64,000 nucleotides of DNA from an uncultured Bacteroidales bacterium (lineage in GTDB: Bacteria > Bacteroidota > Bacteroidia > Bacteroidales > P3): the NCBI GenBank assembly GCA_900317955.1, contig ONIP01000010.1, forward strand, positions 19,970 to 83,969, given 5' to 3'. Every line of letters begins with the position of its first letter. Position 1 is the first letter of the stretch. The notes below the pieces were generated by a model. It saw only the letters and a list, made by a program, of their open reading frames with translations. It was not told where the DNA came from and made no database searches. Position numbers and translations under genes: made by a program. Below are positions 34,387 through 43,134 of the stretch, piece by piece.

Positions 34387-34395
34387 GCAAAAATA
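34387..34395 (-). promoter_or_regulatory. -7 box (TATTTTTGC) of nadC
   Basis: The reverse complement reads TATTTTTGC, 26 bases upstream of the ATG. Confidence 0.7.
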
Positions 34396-34447
34396 CGAAG
34401 ATTCTTTGAATTATCTAAAATATTCTTTCTGTTTTCTTTTTTTTTCG

Positions 34448-34455
34448 TACTTTTG
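34448..34455 (+). promoter_or_regulatory. -7 box (TACTTTTG) of cinA, next to the start codon
   Basis: TACTTTTGC ends only four bases before the cinA ATG at 34460, so transcription would begin at or beside the start codon (leaderless mRNA). Confidence 0.7.
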
Positions 34456-34459
34456 CACT

Positions 34460-35704
34460 ATGAAAGCTACGATAATCAACATAGGTGACGAACTGCTTAT
34501 TGGGCAGGTTGTCAATACCAACGCCTCCACCATGGCACGTCTCCTCACAGGTGTAGGCATCGAGGTTGTCCGCACCGAGGTTATAGGCGACAACCGGCAA
34601 GACATCTGGGACGCTGTCGACAAGGCCATCAACACCACCGACGCAGTCCTCCTCACGGGCGGCCTCGGCCCTACCAAAGACGACATTACCAAGCACCTTC
34701 TCTGTGAATACTTTGGCAGCGAGCTTTACGAAAATGAAGAAGCCCTCAATAATGTGAAGCGCATTTTCAAAGCCCGCGGCTATGAGTTGACTGAGGTCAA
34801 CCGTCGCCAGGCTTGGGTGCCCCGCTGTTGCCAAGTGCTCAACAACGACCTTGGCACCGCCCCTTGCATGTGGTTCGAACGTGGAGGCAAAGTGCTCGTT
34901 TCCATGGCCGGTGTCCCCTTCGAGATGGAATGGCTCATGAACAACCGTGTCCTCCCCCGCCTACAGCATCATTTCCGCACAGGAGCCATCCTGAACAAAA
35001 ACATCCTCGTCCAGGGCATTGGCGAATCCTTCCTGTCCGACCTCATCGAACCTTGGGAACTCGCTCTGCCCTCCTTCATCCGGCTGGCTTACCTCCCTGT
35101 GGCAGGCATGGTCAAACTGCGCCTCACTGCCCGCGGCAACGACGAAACCCTTCTCCAGGAAGCCATCGATAAAGCCGTCTCAGAACTCTATCCCATTGCC
35201 GGACAATACATCGTTGGTGAAGACTGCGAAACCCTCCCCGAGCTTGTCGCCCAAAAACTTACCTCTGCAGGCTGCACTCTTGCTGTTGCCGAAAGCTGCA
35301 CCGGTGGCACCATCGCTTCCCGCCTTACCGCTCTCGCAGGTGCTTCGGCCTATTTCAAAGGCGGCATCGTAGCCTACAGCAACGAGGTGAAAGAATGCGC
35401 CTTGGGTGTCAGTCACGACACTCTCGCCGCCCACGGCGCAGTAAGCGAGGAGACTGTTCGCCAAATGGTCGATGGTGTCCGCTCACGCCTCGACAGTGAC
35501 TACGCTCTGGCTACTACCGGCATTGCAGGCCCCACCGGCGGAACCCCCGACAAACCCGTCGGCACCGTCTGGATTGCCGCCTGCTCGCGCAACACCACCG
35601 TCACCCAGCTCATGCACTATGGCGACCGTCGCCAGCAAACCATCGACCGCACTGTAAACCAAGCCTATGCTATGTTAATACGACTGCTATGCCAAAAGGA
35701 TTAA
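34460..35704 (+). CDS. cinA: CinA family protein (MoCF-like plus NMN deamidase domain)
   Basis: The ATG at 34460 is chosen because the product then starts MKATIINIGDELLIGQVVNTN, the conserved N-terminus; the longer open frame is the shadow of nadC. The 414-residue protein has an N-terminal molybdopterin-binding-like domain (LLTGGLGPTKDD at about 64-75). The C-terminal nicotinamide-nucleotide amidohydrolase domain contains ALAVAESCTGG-like text (TLAVAESCTGGTIASRLTALAG), YSNEVKECALGV and TTGIAGPTGG. It probably recycles NMN, which is fitting next to the divergent nadC. The stop lies 16 bases inside the DUF486 gene. Confidence 0.94.
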   Translation: MKATIINIGDELLIGQVVNTNASTMARLLTGVGIEVVRTEVIGDNRQDIWDAVDKAINTTDAVLLTGGLGPTKDDITKHLLCEYFGSELYENEEALNNVKRIFKARGYELTEVNRRQAWVPRCCQVLNNDLGTAPCMWFERGGKVLVSMAGVPFEMEWLMNNRVLPRLQHHFRTGAILNKNILVQGIGESFLSDLIEPWELALPSFIRLAYLPVAGMVKLRLTARGNDETLLQEAIDKAVSELYPIAGQYIVGEDCETLPELVAQKLTSAGCTLAVAESCTGGTIASRLTALAGASAYFKGGIVAYSNEVKECALGVSHDTLAAHGAVSEETVRQMVDGVRSRLDSDYALATTGIAGPTGGTPDKPVGTVWIAACSRNTTVTQLMHYGDRRQQTIDRTVNQAYAMLIRLLCQKD

Positions 35705-36066
35705 TCACCATTTTAATGCTCATCTGCTCCAATGTCTTTATGACCTTTGCCTGGTACGGCAACCTTAAACTCCAGCAGATGAATCTTATTAAGGACTGGC
35801 CGTTGATAGGCATCATCGTCCTCTCGTGGGGAATGGCCTTCTTCGAATACACCTTTATGATTCCCGCCAACCGCATCGGCTCGCAAATCACCGGAGGCCC
35901 CTTCTCCCTCATGCAGCTCAAGATAATACAAGAGTGCATTTCCCTCTTTGTCTTCACTGTCATAGTGGCCACTGTATTCAAAGGGGAACCCATCCGCTGG
36001 AACCACCTTGTAGCCTTTGGCTGCATCATCCTGGCTGTATTCTTCGCCTTCTTGAAAACAGAATGA
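35689..36066 (+). CDS. DMT family protein, DUF486
   Basis: The 125-residue protein has four membrane spans and the family text TFAWYGNLK, FFEYTFMIPANRIG and HLVAFGCIILAVFFAF of DUF486/COG3169. Such proteins are half-size relatives of drug/metabolite transporters; the substrate is unknown. The start ATG overlaps the 3' end of cinA by 16 bases, suggesting coupling, and the GH2 lipoprotein gene starts 26 bases downstream. Confidence 0.88.
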   Translation: MPKGLITILMLICSNVFMTFAWYGNLKLQQMNLIKDWPLIGIIVLSWGMAFFEYTFMIPANRIGSQITGGPFSLMQLKIIQECISLFVFTVIVATVFKGEPIRWNHLVAFGCIILAVFFAFLKTE

Positions 36067-36092
36067 CATAAAACCCCGAATTCCCCTACATT

Positions 36093-38192
36093 ATGAAACT
36101 GAAACACATACTTTTCGTCTTTTTAATGCTGCTCTTGGTCGCAGGCTGCAAAAACGACATGGAGACGATAGAACTCGCTAACTGGGAGTTCCAGTATAAC
36201 GACCAATGGTATCCTGCCAAGGTTCCCGGCTGCATCCATACCGACCTTATGGCCCAAGGCCTCATTCCCGACCCCTTCTACGGCACCAACGAGGACTCCG
36301 TGCAGTGGGTTGGCAAGCAGGCTTGGAAATACCGCACCACCATTACCCGCGACATGTGGGAGGGTTTCGAACACTGCGACCTTGTGCTCGATGGAGCCAC
36401 CTATTGCGATGTGTGGCTCAGCGGTGAGTCGTTCGGTACCAAATTCCAAACACGAGTGATGACCATCGATAACATGTTCCGCAAATATCGGGTGTGCCTC
36501 TTCGATGTTTTGCTCGACAACAAGGAACTGCCCGACCTCGGCGACGAGGCTACACTCGAGATAACGTTCTACCCCATTGAGCAAAACAACGAGGACCACT
36601 TTGCCACCGAAGTATGTGAAGAGGATGGCTACCCCTGGCCTGATATGGACTACGACCTGCCCGACCACCGCGCCATGAGCCGCATGGCTCCCTACATGCT
36701 GGGTTGGGACTGGGGTCCAAAGCTCAGCACCGTGGGCGTTCTCGGCAGTGCAAGATTGGAGTGCTACAATGACGACTTGCCCGAGAAACCGGTGACAAAA
36801 CCCAAGTCGTGGGGTGTTACCCTGAGGCAGGAACAAGACTCCATCGGCCAAAGCTTTACCTTCTATCGCAATGGCAAGCCTCTTTTTGTGAAGGGTGCCA
36901 ACTGGATTCCCGTCCATTCATTCCCCGTGCTTGATAGTGCCAACCGCGCCCGCTACCGCCACCTGCTCACCTCGGCCAAGCAGGCCAACTTCAACATGCT
37001 CCGTGTGTGGGGCGGTGGAATCTACGAACCCGACTATTTCTTCGACCTCTGCGACTCGTTGGGTCTTATGGTGTGGGTTGATTTCAATTTCAGCTGTGCC
37101 CTTTACCCCTCCGACAGTGCTTTCCTCGCCAACGTCAAAGAAGAGGCCGAGCAGCAGGTGCGTCGCATCTCGAAGCATCCATGCGTGGTGCTGTGGTGTG
37201 GCAACAACGAGGTAAAGAACGGCTGGGAAGACTGGGGCTGGCAAGAACAGTACAAGTGGACTCCCGCTCAGTGCGAGACTCTCAAACATGGCATTGACAC
37301 CCTTTTTGGCAAAAACGGCATCCTTGCCCACGCCGTCAAGCAATACGACCCGCTGCAACGTCCCTACATCACCACCTCGCCGCTCTTCGGTTGGGGGCAT
37401 CCCGAATGTGTTACCCACGGCGACAGCCACTACTGGGGTGTATGGTGGGGTGAACAACCCTTTGAAATGTACAAGGAGAAAACGGGTCGCTTTATGTCCG
37501 AATACGGCTTCCAGAGCTATCCCGACTACAGCACCGTATGTCGTTTCTGCCCCGAAGACCAGCGCACCATCGACTCGCCCACGATGAAGAACCACCAGAA
37601 ACATGGCCGTGGTCGTGAGATCATAGACAAAGCCATGCAGCAATACTATGGCGTGGACAGCCGCTCGCTCAGCCTCGAGGACTACTGCTACGTGAGCCAG
37701 CTGCTCCAAGCCTGGGGCACGGGCTACGGCATCCTGTGCCATCGGCTGGCGCAGCCCCACTGCATGGGCACTCTCTATTGGCAGTTGAACGACTGCTGGC
37801 CTGTGGCATCGTGGAGCAGTATCGACTGCTATGGCAACTGGAAAGCCCTCCACTATCGCGCCCGCGACCTCTTTGCCGATACCGTCGACCTCTCACGCTG
37901 GGAGAAATACTATAAGACCTACCCCAAGAACCTACACCTGCCCAATGCCCGATACAACCTCAGCCATCACATGGAAAAAGGTACACTTGTAGTTGAGTTG
38001 AAGGCGCAAAGCAACCTTCGCGACGTAATGTTGCAAACCGAACCCCATGTAGACGGCCATTTCGACCTCAACTATTTCGACCTCCCCGCTGGCAGTTCGG
38101 TGCAAGTACGCTTTATTCCCGCAGACCCAAAGGCCAAACTCTCCCGCACCAATGTCACACTCAAGTGCCTAAACCAAGTCCTGAACCACTAA
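36093..38192 (+). CDS. beta-mannosidase-like lipoprotein, glycoside hydrolase family 2, missing a middle domain
   Basis: The 699-residue protein has a lipoprotein signal (lipid Cys at about 19 in VAGCK), an N-terminal sugar-binding sandwich ([23 protein letters not shown]) and a TIM-barrel domain ([30 protein letters not shown]). Catalytic acid/base Glu373 is in WCGNNE and nucleophile Glu470 in FMSEYGF. Full-length GH2 mannosidases are usually 820-870 residues. Here the immunoglobulin-like domain between the sandwich and the barrel is reduced to about 30 residues ([20 protein letters not shown], then LRQEQDSIG), while both catalytic residues remain. It would cleave beta-mannosides at the cell surface or in the periplasm. 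Confidence 0.9.
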   Translation: MKLKHILFVFLMLLLVAGCKNDMETIELANWEFQYNDQWYPAKVPGCIHTDLMAQGLIPDPFYGTNEDSVQWVGKQAWKYRTTITRDMWEGFEHCDLVLDGATYCDVWLSGESFGTKFQTRVMTIDNMFRKYRVCLFDVLLDNKELPDLGDEATLEITFYPIEQNNEDHFATEVCEEDGYPWPDMDYDLPDHRAMSRMAPYMLGWDWGPKLSTVGVLGSARLECYNDDLPEKPVTKPKSWGVTLRQEQDSIGQSFTFYRNGKPLFVKGANWIPVHSFPVLDSANRARYRHLLTSAKQANFNMLRVWGGGIYEPDYFFDLCDSLGLMVWVDFNFSCALYPSDSAFLANVKEEAEQQVRRISKHPCVVLWCGNNEVKNGWEDWGWQEQYKWTPAQCETLKHGIDTLFGKNGILAHAVKQYDPLQRPYITTSPLFGWGHPECVTHGDSHYWGVWWGEQPFEMYKEKTGRFMSEYGFQSYPDYSTVCRFCPEDQRTIDSPTMKNHQKHGRGREIIDKAMQQYYGVDSRSLSLEDYCYVSQLLQAWGTGYGILCHRLAQPHCMGTLYWQLNDCWPVASWSSIDCYGNWKALHYRARDLFADTVDLSRWEKYYKTYPKNLHLPNARYNLSHHMEKGTLVVELKAQSNLRDVMLQTEPHVDGHFDLNYFDLPAGSSVQVRFIPADPKAKLSRTNVTLKCLNQVLNH

Positions 38193-38243
38193 AGTCAATA
38201 CAACCAGCACGGAAAGTTTTTTTACCAAATCAAAAAAAAGACG

Positions 38244-38251
38244 TATATTTG
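38244..38251 (+). promoter_or_regulatory. -7 box (TATATTTG) of the zinc peptidase gene
   Basis: TATATTTGC follows an A run with TTTACC about 20 bases upstream. The resulting leader is long, about 150 bases. Confidence 0.7.
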
Positions 38252-38279
38252 CATCATCATAACGTAGTAAGTCCGTTTA

Positions 38280-38357
38280 GTACCCGTCAGTGCAAAGTGG
38301 TGAAAACCAATTGAATTATTGTTTAATACAACGGCTAAAACCACAATAAACGGGTAC
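38280..38357 (+). promoter_or_regulatory. structured 5' leader of the zinc peptidase gene
   Basis: GTACCCGT at 38280-38287 is perfectly complementary to ACGGGTAC at 38350-38357, enclosing 62 bases within a leader of about 150 bases. It may form a closing stem of a regulatory RNA structure. No known riboswitch class was recognised. Confidence 0.35.
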
Positions 38358-38410
38358 AGGCGAACACAAGCGGAAACGATTGTTTAACATTATTATAAAT
38401 TCCTATCACG

Positions 38411-39268
38411 ATGAAACTACAAGGAAGACGCGAAAGCAAGAATGTAGACGACCGCAGAGGCCGTACTGCCAAAACTGCCGGTATCGGTATTGGAGGATTG
38501 ATTATCGCTGGTATTATCGCCCTGTTTATGGGTGGCGACCCTTCGAGTGTGTTGCAGCAGATGGCCAGCAGCAATATGCAGACCACGGAGAATACCGGCT
38601 ATGTGCCTACTGCCGAAGAGCAAGAGCTGGCCAAATTCGCAAGTCAGATTCTCGCAGGCACCGAGGATGTGTGGACTGCCGAGTTCAAGAAAATGGGACG
38701 CACCTACCAACCGCCTGAGCTGGTATTGTTCAAAGGCTCTGTTCAGAGTGGTTGCGGTGGCGCAACCTCCTCGTCGGGTCCGTTCTATTGCTCCGCCGAC
38801 CAAAAGGTATATATCGACCTTGAGTTCTTCTCGAGCATGCGTCAGAAACTGGGTGCCGACGGCGATTTCGCCTATGCCTATGTGATTGCCCACGAAGTGG
38901 GTCACCATGTGCAATATCTGCTTGGAACCCTGACCGAAGCCCACCAGCTTATGAGCCGCGTGAGCGAAAAAGAGGCAAACCAGATTAGCGTAAGATTGGA
39001 ACTGCAGGCTGACTACTATGCCGGCGTGTGGGCTTATCACGACAACCAGATGTTCGGCTCGCTGGAGGACGGAGATATTGAAGAAGGACTGCATGCAGCG
39101 TCGGTGATTGGTGACGACTACCTGCAAAAGAAAGCACGTGGATATACAGTGCCCGAGTCGTTCAACCACGGAACATCGGCCCAGCGTGTGAAATGGCTCA
39201 AGAAAGGTCTGACCACAGGCAGTGTACGTGGCGGTGATACCTTCTCGCCCGATTATGCCAGTCTTTAA
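38411..39268 (+). CDS. YpfJ-type neutral zinc metallopeptidase
   Basis: The 285-residue protein has a basic N-terminus (MKLQGRRESKNVDDRRGR), one membrane span (about 24-43) and a metallopeptidase domain facing the periplasm with the zinc motif HEVGHH at 161-166. CGGATSSSGPFYCSADQKVYIDL precedes it, and the third ligand region LELQADYYAGVW (about 198-209) follows. This is the YpfJ/KPN_02809 family, whose substrates are unknown. It is monocistronic, with its own promoter and an unusually long leader. Confidence 0.93.
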   Translation: MKLQGRRESKNVDDRRGRTAKTAGIGIGGLIIAGIIALFMGGDPSSVLQQMASSNMQTTENTGYVPTAEEQELAKFASQILAGTEDVWTAEFKKMGRTYQPPELVLFKGSVQSGCGGATSSSGPFYCSADQKVYIDLEFFSSMRQKLGADGDFAYAYVIAHEVGHHVQYLLGTLTEAHQLMSRVSEKEANQISVRLELQADYYAGVWAYHDNQMFGSLEDGDIEEGLHAASVIGDDYLQKKARGYTVPESFNHGTSAQRVKWLKKGLTTGSVRGGDTFSPDYASL

Positions 39269-39390
39269 TGCCTTTGTCTCAAAGTTTTTGATACCATTCT
39301 GTATGGTTTAGCAAAAACTTTAAAAGATTGAGATTGAGTTGGTGACGATTTATTTGTTGCTGTTTTTTGCAACAATAGAAAAAAAAAGTG

Positions 39391-39398
39391 TATATTTG
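39391..39398 (+). promoter_or_regulatory. -7 box (TATATTTG) of the beta-barrel protein gene
   Basis: TATATTTGC is preceded by an A/G run and a TTTTGC element about 20 bases upstream, 57 bases before the ATG. Confidence 0.72.
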
Positions 39399-39455
39399 CA
39401 CTCTCAATCGGTAACGATTGCAACTAACGAATAAAATAACAAAAAATATTCAATC

Positions 39456-40460
39456 ATGAAGAAAACTCTATTTATCGTATTACTTATGGCCCTGATGGGC
39501 GGAGCTTTTGCCCAGAATGAGGGTACTACCGAGTATGTGTCGGCATTGATTACATTCAGAGATGGAAGCAATGTGCCTCAGGATTCACTGAATAAATACG
39601 GCGTTATTATCCAGACCCGCGAAGGCCGCATGGCTAATGCCCTTATTGAAGCTTCCCTGTACCAGGCTTTCTTGAACGCCAATCTCGTGGAGCGCGTTAC
39701 TCCTTCCACCCGTGTTGTGCTGCTCAACAACCAGAAAAATTCACAGGGTGTCTATTCCGTCGACCCCACCACCAAGCGTTCTGAGGTAGTAAAAGAAGAG
39801 ACGGGTGATGTGCGCCGTCACATTATCCCCGAACAGGATATTCGCAACGACGAAGCCAAGGGTTGGTATGTTGGTTTGATGCTGGGCGGTTCAAGCAACA
39901 CCCTCGACGTCCAAAAGACCATTTTCAACGGACAGTGGTATTCTTATCGTGGTCTGAACCTCGAGGCTCGTGCTGGCTACCAGTTCAACGAGTGGTTCGG
40001 CATCCGCACTGGCCTTGCCCTGATTTCGAAGAATTATGCCACCAAGCTGAATGTAAGCTATAACGATGTGGAAGGAAAGTACTCGACTTTCTATCAGAAC
40101 CAGTATTTGCAACTCCCCTTGATGGCCGACTTCTCCATCGGTGGCGAGGCTGTCCGCATTCACGTTATGGCTGGTGGATATGCCGGTTATTGGATTTCCC
40201 AGTATCGCGATGGCTATATCTATAAGGCCAACGATGCCCGTCCTTACACTGGCTGGTCCTACATGTTTGTTGATGGTTACGACAACCGCTTCGACGCCGG
40301 TTTGGCTGGTGGCGTGGGTCTCACCATGCGCGTTGCCCCCTGCTGGCAGCTGCATTTCGAAGGCAATTACTATCATGGCCTTATCAGCACCGCCAAGAGC
40401 CCAAGCAAGACATTCCATCGTACCTGGACATTCGGAATGGGTGTGACTTATCATTTTTAA
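39456..40460 (+). CDS. outer-membrane beta-barrel protein (PorT-like/OMP_b-brl_2) with N-terminal domain
   Basis: The 334-residue protein has a signal peptide (MKKTLFIVLLMALMGGAFAQ). A periplasmic part of about 110 residues follows, which looks like the ferredoxin-like fold often found before such barrels (STRVVLLNNQK). An eight-strand barrel (about 135-334) follows, starting GWYVGLMLGGSSNTL and ending WTFGMGVTYHF with the terminal Phe required for outer-membrane assembly. The role is unknown. Strong promoter and terminator signals suggest an abundant monocistronic product. Confidence 0.8.
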   Translation: MKKTLFIVLLMALMGGAFAQNEGTTEYVSALITFRDGSNVPQDSLNKYGVIIQTREGRMANALIEASLYQAFLNANLVERVTPSTRVVLLNNQKNSQGVYSVDPTTKRSEVVKEETGDVRRHIIPEQDIRNDEAKGWYVGLMLGGSSNTLDVQKTIFNGQWYSYRGLNLEARAGYQFNEWFGIRTGLALISKNYATKLNVSYNDVEGKYSTFYQNQYLQLPLMADFSIGGEAVRIHVMAGGYAGYWISQYRDGYIYKANDARPYTGWSYMFVDGYDNRFDAGLAGGVGLTMRVAPCWQLHFEGNYYHGLISTAKSPSKTFHRTWTFGMGVTYHF

Positions 40461-40490
40461 AAAGTAAAATTATTGTATATTGGTTGGTAA

Positions 40491-40525
40491 GGGGTGGGAA
40501 CCGAATTTCGGTTCCGCCCCTTTGT
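40491..40525 (+). terminator. Rho-independent terminator of the beta-barrel protein gene
   Basis: GGGGTGGGAACCGAA (40491-40505) pairs with TTCGGTTCCGCCCC (40507-40520), followed by TTTGTTG. Confidence 0.8.
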
Positions 40526-40587
40526 TGTTTCAATTAGGTTGGATGCTGGAGGGAATTTTGGCGGGGTTGAATTGGGGTAATAGCGGT

Positions 40588-40620
40588 ACTTCAACGGCAC
40601 TTCAACGGCACTTCAACGGT
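40588..40620. repeat. three tandem copies of an 11-bp unit
   Basis: ACTTCAACGGC occurs at 40588, 40599 and 40610 (last copy ends in T), in the noncoding spacer before the NAD(P)HX dehydratase gene. Confidence 0.9.
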
Positions 40621-40694
40621 CGTCTAGCATTTTTTCAGGGTGAAACAAGTTGGATAATATTGTATCTCTAATGGGAATTCAATGGGTTTAGAAT

Positions 40695-41579
40695 ATGATT
40701 CGGATTGATGATAATACTTTTGAGGTGGATGAGCCTGTGTGGCCGGATTTTCTTAGGAACAGGCCTGCCGAGAGCCACAAGGGCTGCTACGGTCATGCGT
40801 TGCTGGTGGCGGGCAGTTATGGCAAGATGGGTGCTGCGGTGCTTGCAGCACGGGCCTGCCTGCGTATGGGGGTGGGATTGCTGACGGTGCATGTGCCGCG
40901 GAGGGGTGTGGATGTGATGCAGACGGCGGTTCCGGAGGCAATGGTTTCGATTGACGAGGGCGAGGAGCGTTGGGAGCATTGTTTCACTTCTGAAGAGTTG
41001 GAGCGTTATGATGCCATAGGGGTTGGCCCCGGACTTGGCACGGGCAGCGTAGAGGCGATGCGGAGCCTGTTAGAGGCGGCAGAGGGCAAGGCTGTGGTGA
41101 TTGATGCCGACGGGCTGAATATGCTCTCTCAGATGGGCGACAGGCGTGCGTTGCTGCGGAGGTTGGGCGTTGCGGCACCGGTGGTGCTGACTCCCCACGC
41201 CAAGGAGTTTGAGCGGTTGTTCGGGAAGTATGCCGATGCGGCGGACCGGCAGCGGGCTCAGCGGGAGTTAAGTAGGGAAACGAATTGCGCTATCGTATAC
41301 AAAGGATATCGGTCACAAATTACTGGTGTTGAAGGTGAAATGTATGTGAATACCACGGGTAACCCCGGCATGGCAACGGCTGGTAGCGGCGATGTGCTGA
41401 CGGGAATGATGTTGTCTATTTTGTCACAAAATAAAGATAATCAACTTAATGCAGCAATGTGTGCTGTTTTGGGTGTGTGGATGCATGGCAAATCTGGCGA
41501 TTTGGCGGCCGAGAAACAGCCGGAATACAGCATAGTGGCAGGCGATTTGGTAAATTTTTTATGTAGCGCAATGTTTTGA
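40695..41579 (+). CDS. nnrD: ADP-dependent NAD(P)H-hydrate dehydratase
   Basis: The 294-residue protein repairs hydrated NAD(P)H. Landmarks are HKGCYGHALLVAGSYGKMGAA (about 28-48), ARACLRMGVGLLTV, DADGLNML (about 136-143), LTPHAKEFERLFG and the nucleotide-binding NPGMATAGSGDVLTG near 222-236. In many Bacteroidota the epimerase NnrE is fused in front of this domain, giving about 500 residues. Here only the dehydratase is present and the start region MIRIDDNTFEVDEPVW has no epimerase remnant. Whether nnrE lies elsewhere cannot be seen. Confidence 0.93.
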   Translation: MIRIDDNTFEVDEPVWPDFLRNRPAESHKGCYGHALLVAGSYGKMGAAVLAARACLRMGVGLLTVHVPRRGVDVMQTAVPEAMVSIDEGEERWEHCFTSEELERYDAIGVGPGLGTGSVEAMRSLLEAAEGKAVVIDADGLNMLSQMGDRRALLRRLGVAAPVVLTPHAKEFERLFGKYADAADRQRAQRELSRETNCAIVYKGYRSQITGVEGEMYVNTTGNPGMATAGSGDVLTGMMLSILSQNKDNQLNAAMCAVLGVWMHGKSGDLAAEKQPEYSIVAGDLVNFLCSAMF

Positions 41580-41648
41580 TTATCATGATTGTTTGAGGTA
41601 AGATGGATTTTTTTTCAAAAAAAAGTTTGTTGGTTTGAAAAAAGTTCG

Positions 41649-41656
41649 TATCTTTG
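41649..41656 (+). promoter_or_regulatory. -7 box (TATCTTTG) of the tRNA-Asn gene
   Basis: TATCTTTGC lies 28 bases before the tRNA; a TTTG element lies about 20 bases upstream in an A-rich tract. Confidence 0.75.
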
Positions 41657-41684
41657 CAACCGCTTTGAAAGGGAAAAGCAATCT

Positions 41685-41758
41685 TCCTCAATAGCTCAGT
41701 TGGTTAGAGCACCTGACTGTTAATCAGGGGGTCGCAGGTTCAAGTCCTGCTTGGGGAG
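41685..41758 (+). tRNA. tRNA-Asn (anticodon GTT)
   Basis: A complete cloverleaf of 74 bases is seen: acceptor TCCTCAA pairing with TTGGGGA, D arm AGCTCAGTTGGTTAGAGC, anticodon loop CTGTTAA with GTT, T arm GCAGGTTCAAGTCCTGC, discriminator G. The CCA end is not encoded. It has its own promoter and terminator. Confidence 0.97.
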
Positions 41759-41770
41759 CAAGAAGAAAAG

Positions 41771-41797
41771 AGCCGCAAAACACATTGCGGCTTTTTT
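41771..41797 (+). terminator. terminator of the tRNA-Asn gene
   Basis: AGCCGCAA (41771-41778) pairs with TTGCGGCT (41785-41792), followed by a T run. Confidence 0.88.
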
Positions 41798-41830
41798 GTT
41801 GAATAAAGGGCACTGGAATAGTGCTTCGTA

Positions 41831-42112
41831 ATGGAAAAGGATGATATGAGTAGCACGTTGTTGTATACATTGTTGTTTGCCTTGGGTATTGTGGCGTTGA
41901 TGATGCTTGGACTCGGGGTGAAGATGATATTCCGTAAGCATGGCGAGTTTAAGCGTCATTGCAGCGGGATGGATCCGTACACGGGCGAGTCGGCCGGTTG
42001 TATTTGCCGCAAGGTAGCCTCCAAAGGACAAGGCAGTGCCAAGATTAAGTGCAAAGAGAGTGAACGCTATTCGCCATTGGAGGTGAATGAGAATTTGCTG
42101 TCGGAGACATGA
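41831..42112 (+). CDS. small membrane protein of Bacteroidota, function unknown
   Basis: The 93-residue protein (88 if it starts at MSSTLLYT) has one N-terminal membrane span (LLYTLLFALGIVALMMLGLG). The cytosolic tail reads KMIFRKHGEFKRHCSGMDPYTGE with GCICRK after it. This small protein with the FKRHCS..DPYTG motif and three cysteines is widespread in the phylum, and I know of no function. A metal- or cluster-binding role of the cysteines is possible but unproven. Confidence 0.78.
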   Translation: MEKDDMSSTLLYTLLFALGIVALMMLGLGVKMIFRKHGEFKRHCSGMDPYTGESAGCICRKVASKGQGSAKIKCKESERYSPLEVNENLLSET

Positions 42113-42137
42113 TTTCTGACGGATGGAAAGAATGAGA

Positions 42138-42173
42138 AATCCCCGCTTCGGTTTGTTGTCCGGAACGGGGATT
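42138..42173. terminator. bidirectional terminator-like hairpin between small membrane protein and folD
   Basis: AATCCCCG (42138-42145) pairs with CGGGGATT (42166-42173), with a partly paired interior. It lies between convergent genes. Confidence 0.6.
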
Positions 42174-42198
42174 GTTGTATGTTTTGAGAAAGCGTTTC

Positions 42199-43080
42199 CT
42201 ATTTGATGTCGAGGTTTTTCTTGTAGGCTTTCATAGTGTTTTCGAGGAGTGAAATGATGGTGAGGGGACCTACGCCGCCGGGGACGGGGGTGACCCAGCT
42301 GCAGAGGTTGTCGACTTCGCTGTGTTTGACGTCGCCGATGATGCGGTAGCCGCTCTTACGGCTCTCGTCGGGAATGCGGTGGATGCCGACGTCGATGACC
42401 ACGGCACCGGGTTTGACCATGTCGGCGGTGACAAATTCGGGTTTGCCGATGGCGACGATGAGGATGTCGGCGGAGCGGGCGAGTTCGGGGAGGTTCTTTG
42501 TGCGGCTGTGGCAGAGGGTTACGGTGCAGTCGAATCCTTTGCGGGAGAGAAGGTTTGCCACAGGGGTGCCGACGATGTTGCTGCGGCCAATGACCACGCA
42601 GTGTTTACCGGTGGTTTCAATACCGTAGCGTTTGAGGAGGGTGCAGATGCCCATGGGGGTGGCAGGGACGAAGGCGTCTTCGCCAAGAACCATGCGGCCG
42701 ACGTTGATGGCAGTGAAGCCGTCGACATCTTTGTCGGGAGAGATGGCGTCGATGATGTGCTGCTCGTTGATGTGTTTGGGAAGGGGCAGCTGGACTATGA
42801 ATCCGTCAATTTCCGGGTCGTTGTTGAGGAATTGGATGGATTCGAGAAGCTCTTGCTCGGTGGTGCGTTCGGAGTAGCGGTAGACCGAGGAGGTGAAGCC
42901 TACTTCGTGGCTTGATTTTTCCTTGTTGGCGACGTAGGTTTGGCTTGCGCCGTCGTTGCCGACGATGACGGCTGCCAGATGCGGGGGACGGTGTCCCTGG
43001 GCAGTGAGTTGGCGCACTTCGTTGGCAATTTCTTCTTTGATTTGGGTGGAAAGTACTTTACCGTCTAATAATTGAAACAT
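42199..43080 (-). CDS. folD: bifunctional methylenetetrahydrofolate dehydrogenase/cyclohydrolase
   Basis: The 293-residue protein interconverts methylene- and formyl-tetrahydrofolate with NADP. It shows [21 protein letters not shown] (catalytic Lys near 56), [12 protein letters not shown], the nucleotide-binding [14 protein letters not shown] and the C-terminal [18 protein letters not shown]. All core residues seem present and the length is normal. The downstream neighbour is convergent, and ffh lies 54 bases upstream on the same strand, so folD may be read from the ffh transcript. Confidence 0.97.
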   Translation of the reverse strand: MFQLLDGKVLSTQIKEEIANEVRQLTAQGHRPPHLAAVIVGNDGASQTYVANKEKSSHEVGFTSSVYRYSERTTEQELLESIQFLNNDPEIDGFIVQLPLPKHINEQHIIDAISPDKDVDGFTAINVGRMVLGEDAFVPATPMGICTLLKRYGIETTGKHCVVIGRSNIVGTPVANLLSRKGFDCTVTLCHSRTKNLPELARSADILIVAIGKPEFVTADMVKPGAVVIDVGIHRIPDESRKSGYRIIGDVKHSEVDNLCSWVTPVPGGVGPLTIISLLENTMKAYKKNLDIK

Positions 43081-43134
43081 GGGGAGTGGCTTTTGTATGT
43101 GTGTGTATTAATTAACTCGGATTGAAGGGTGGGG

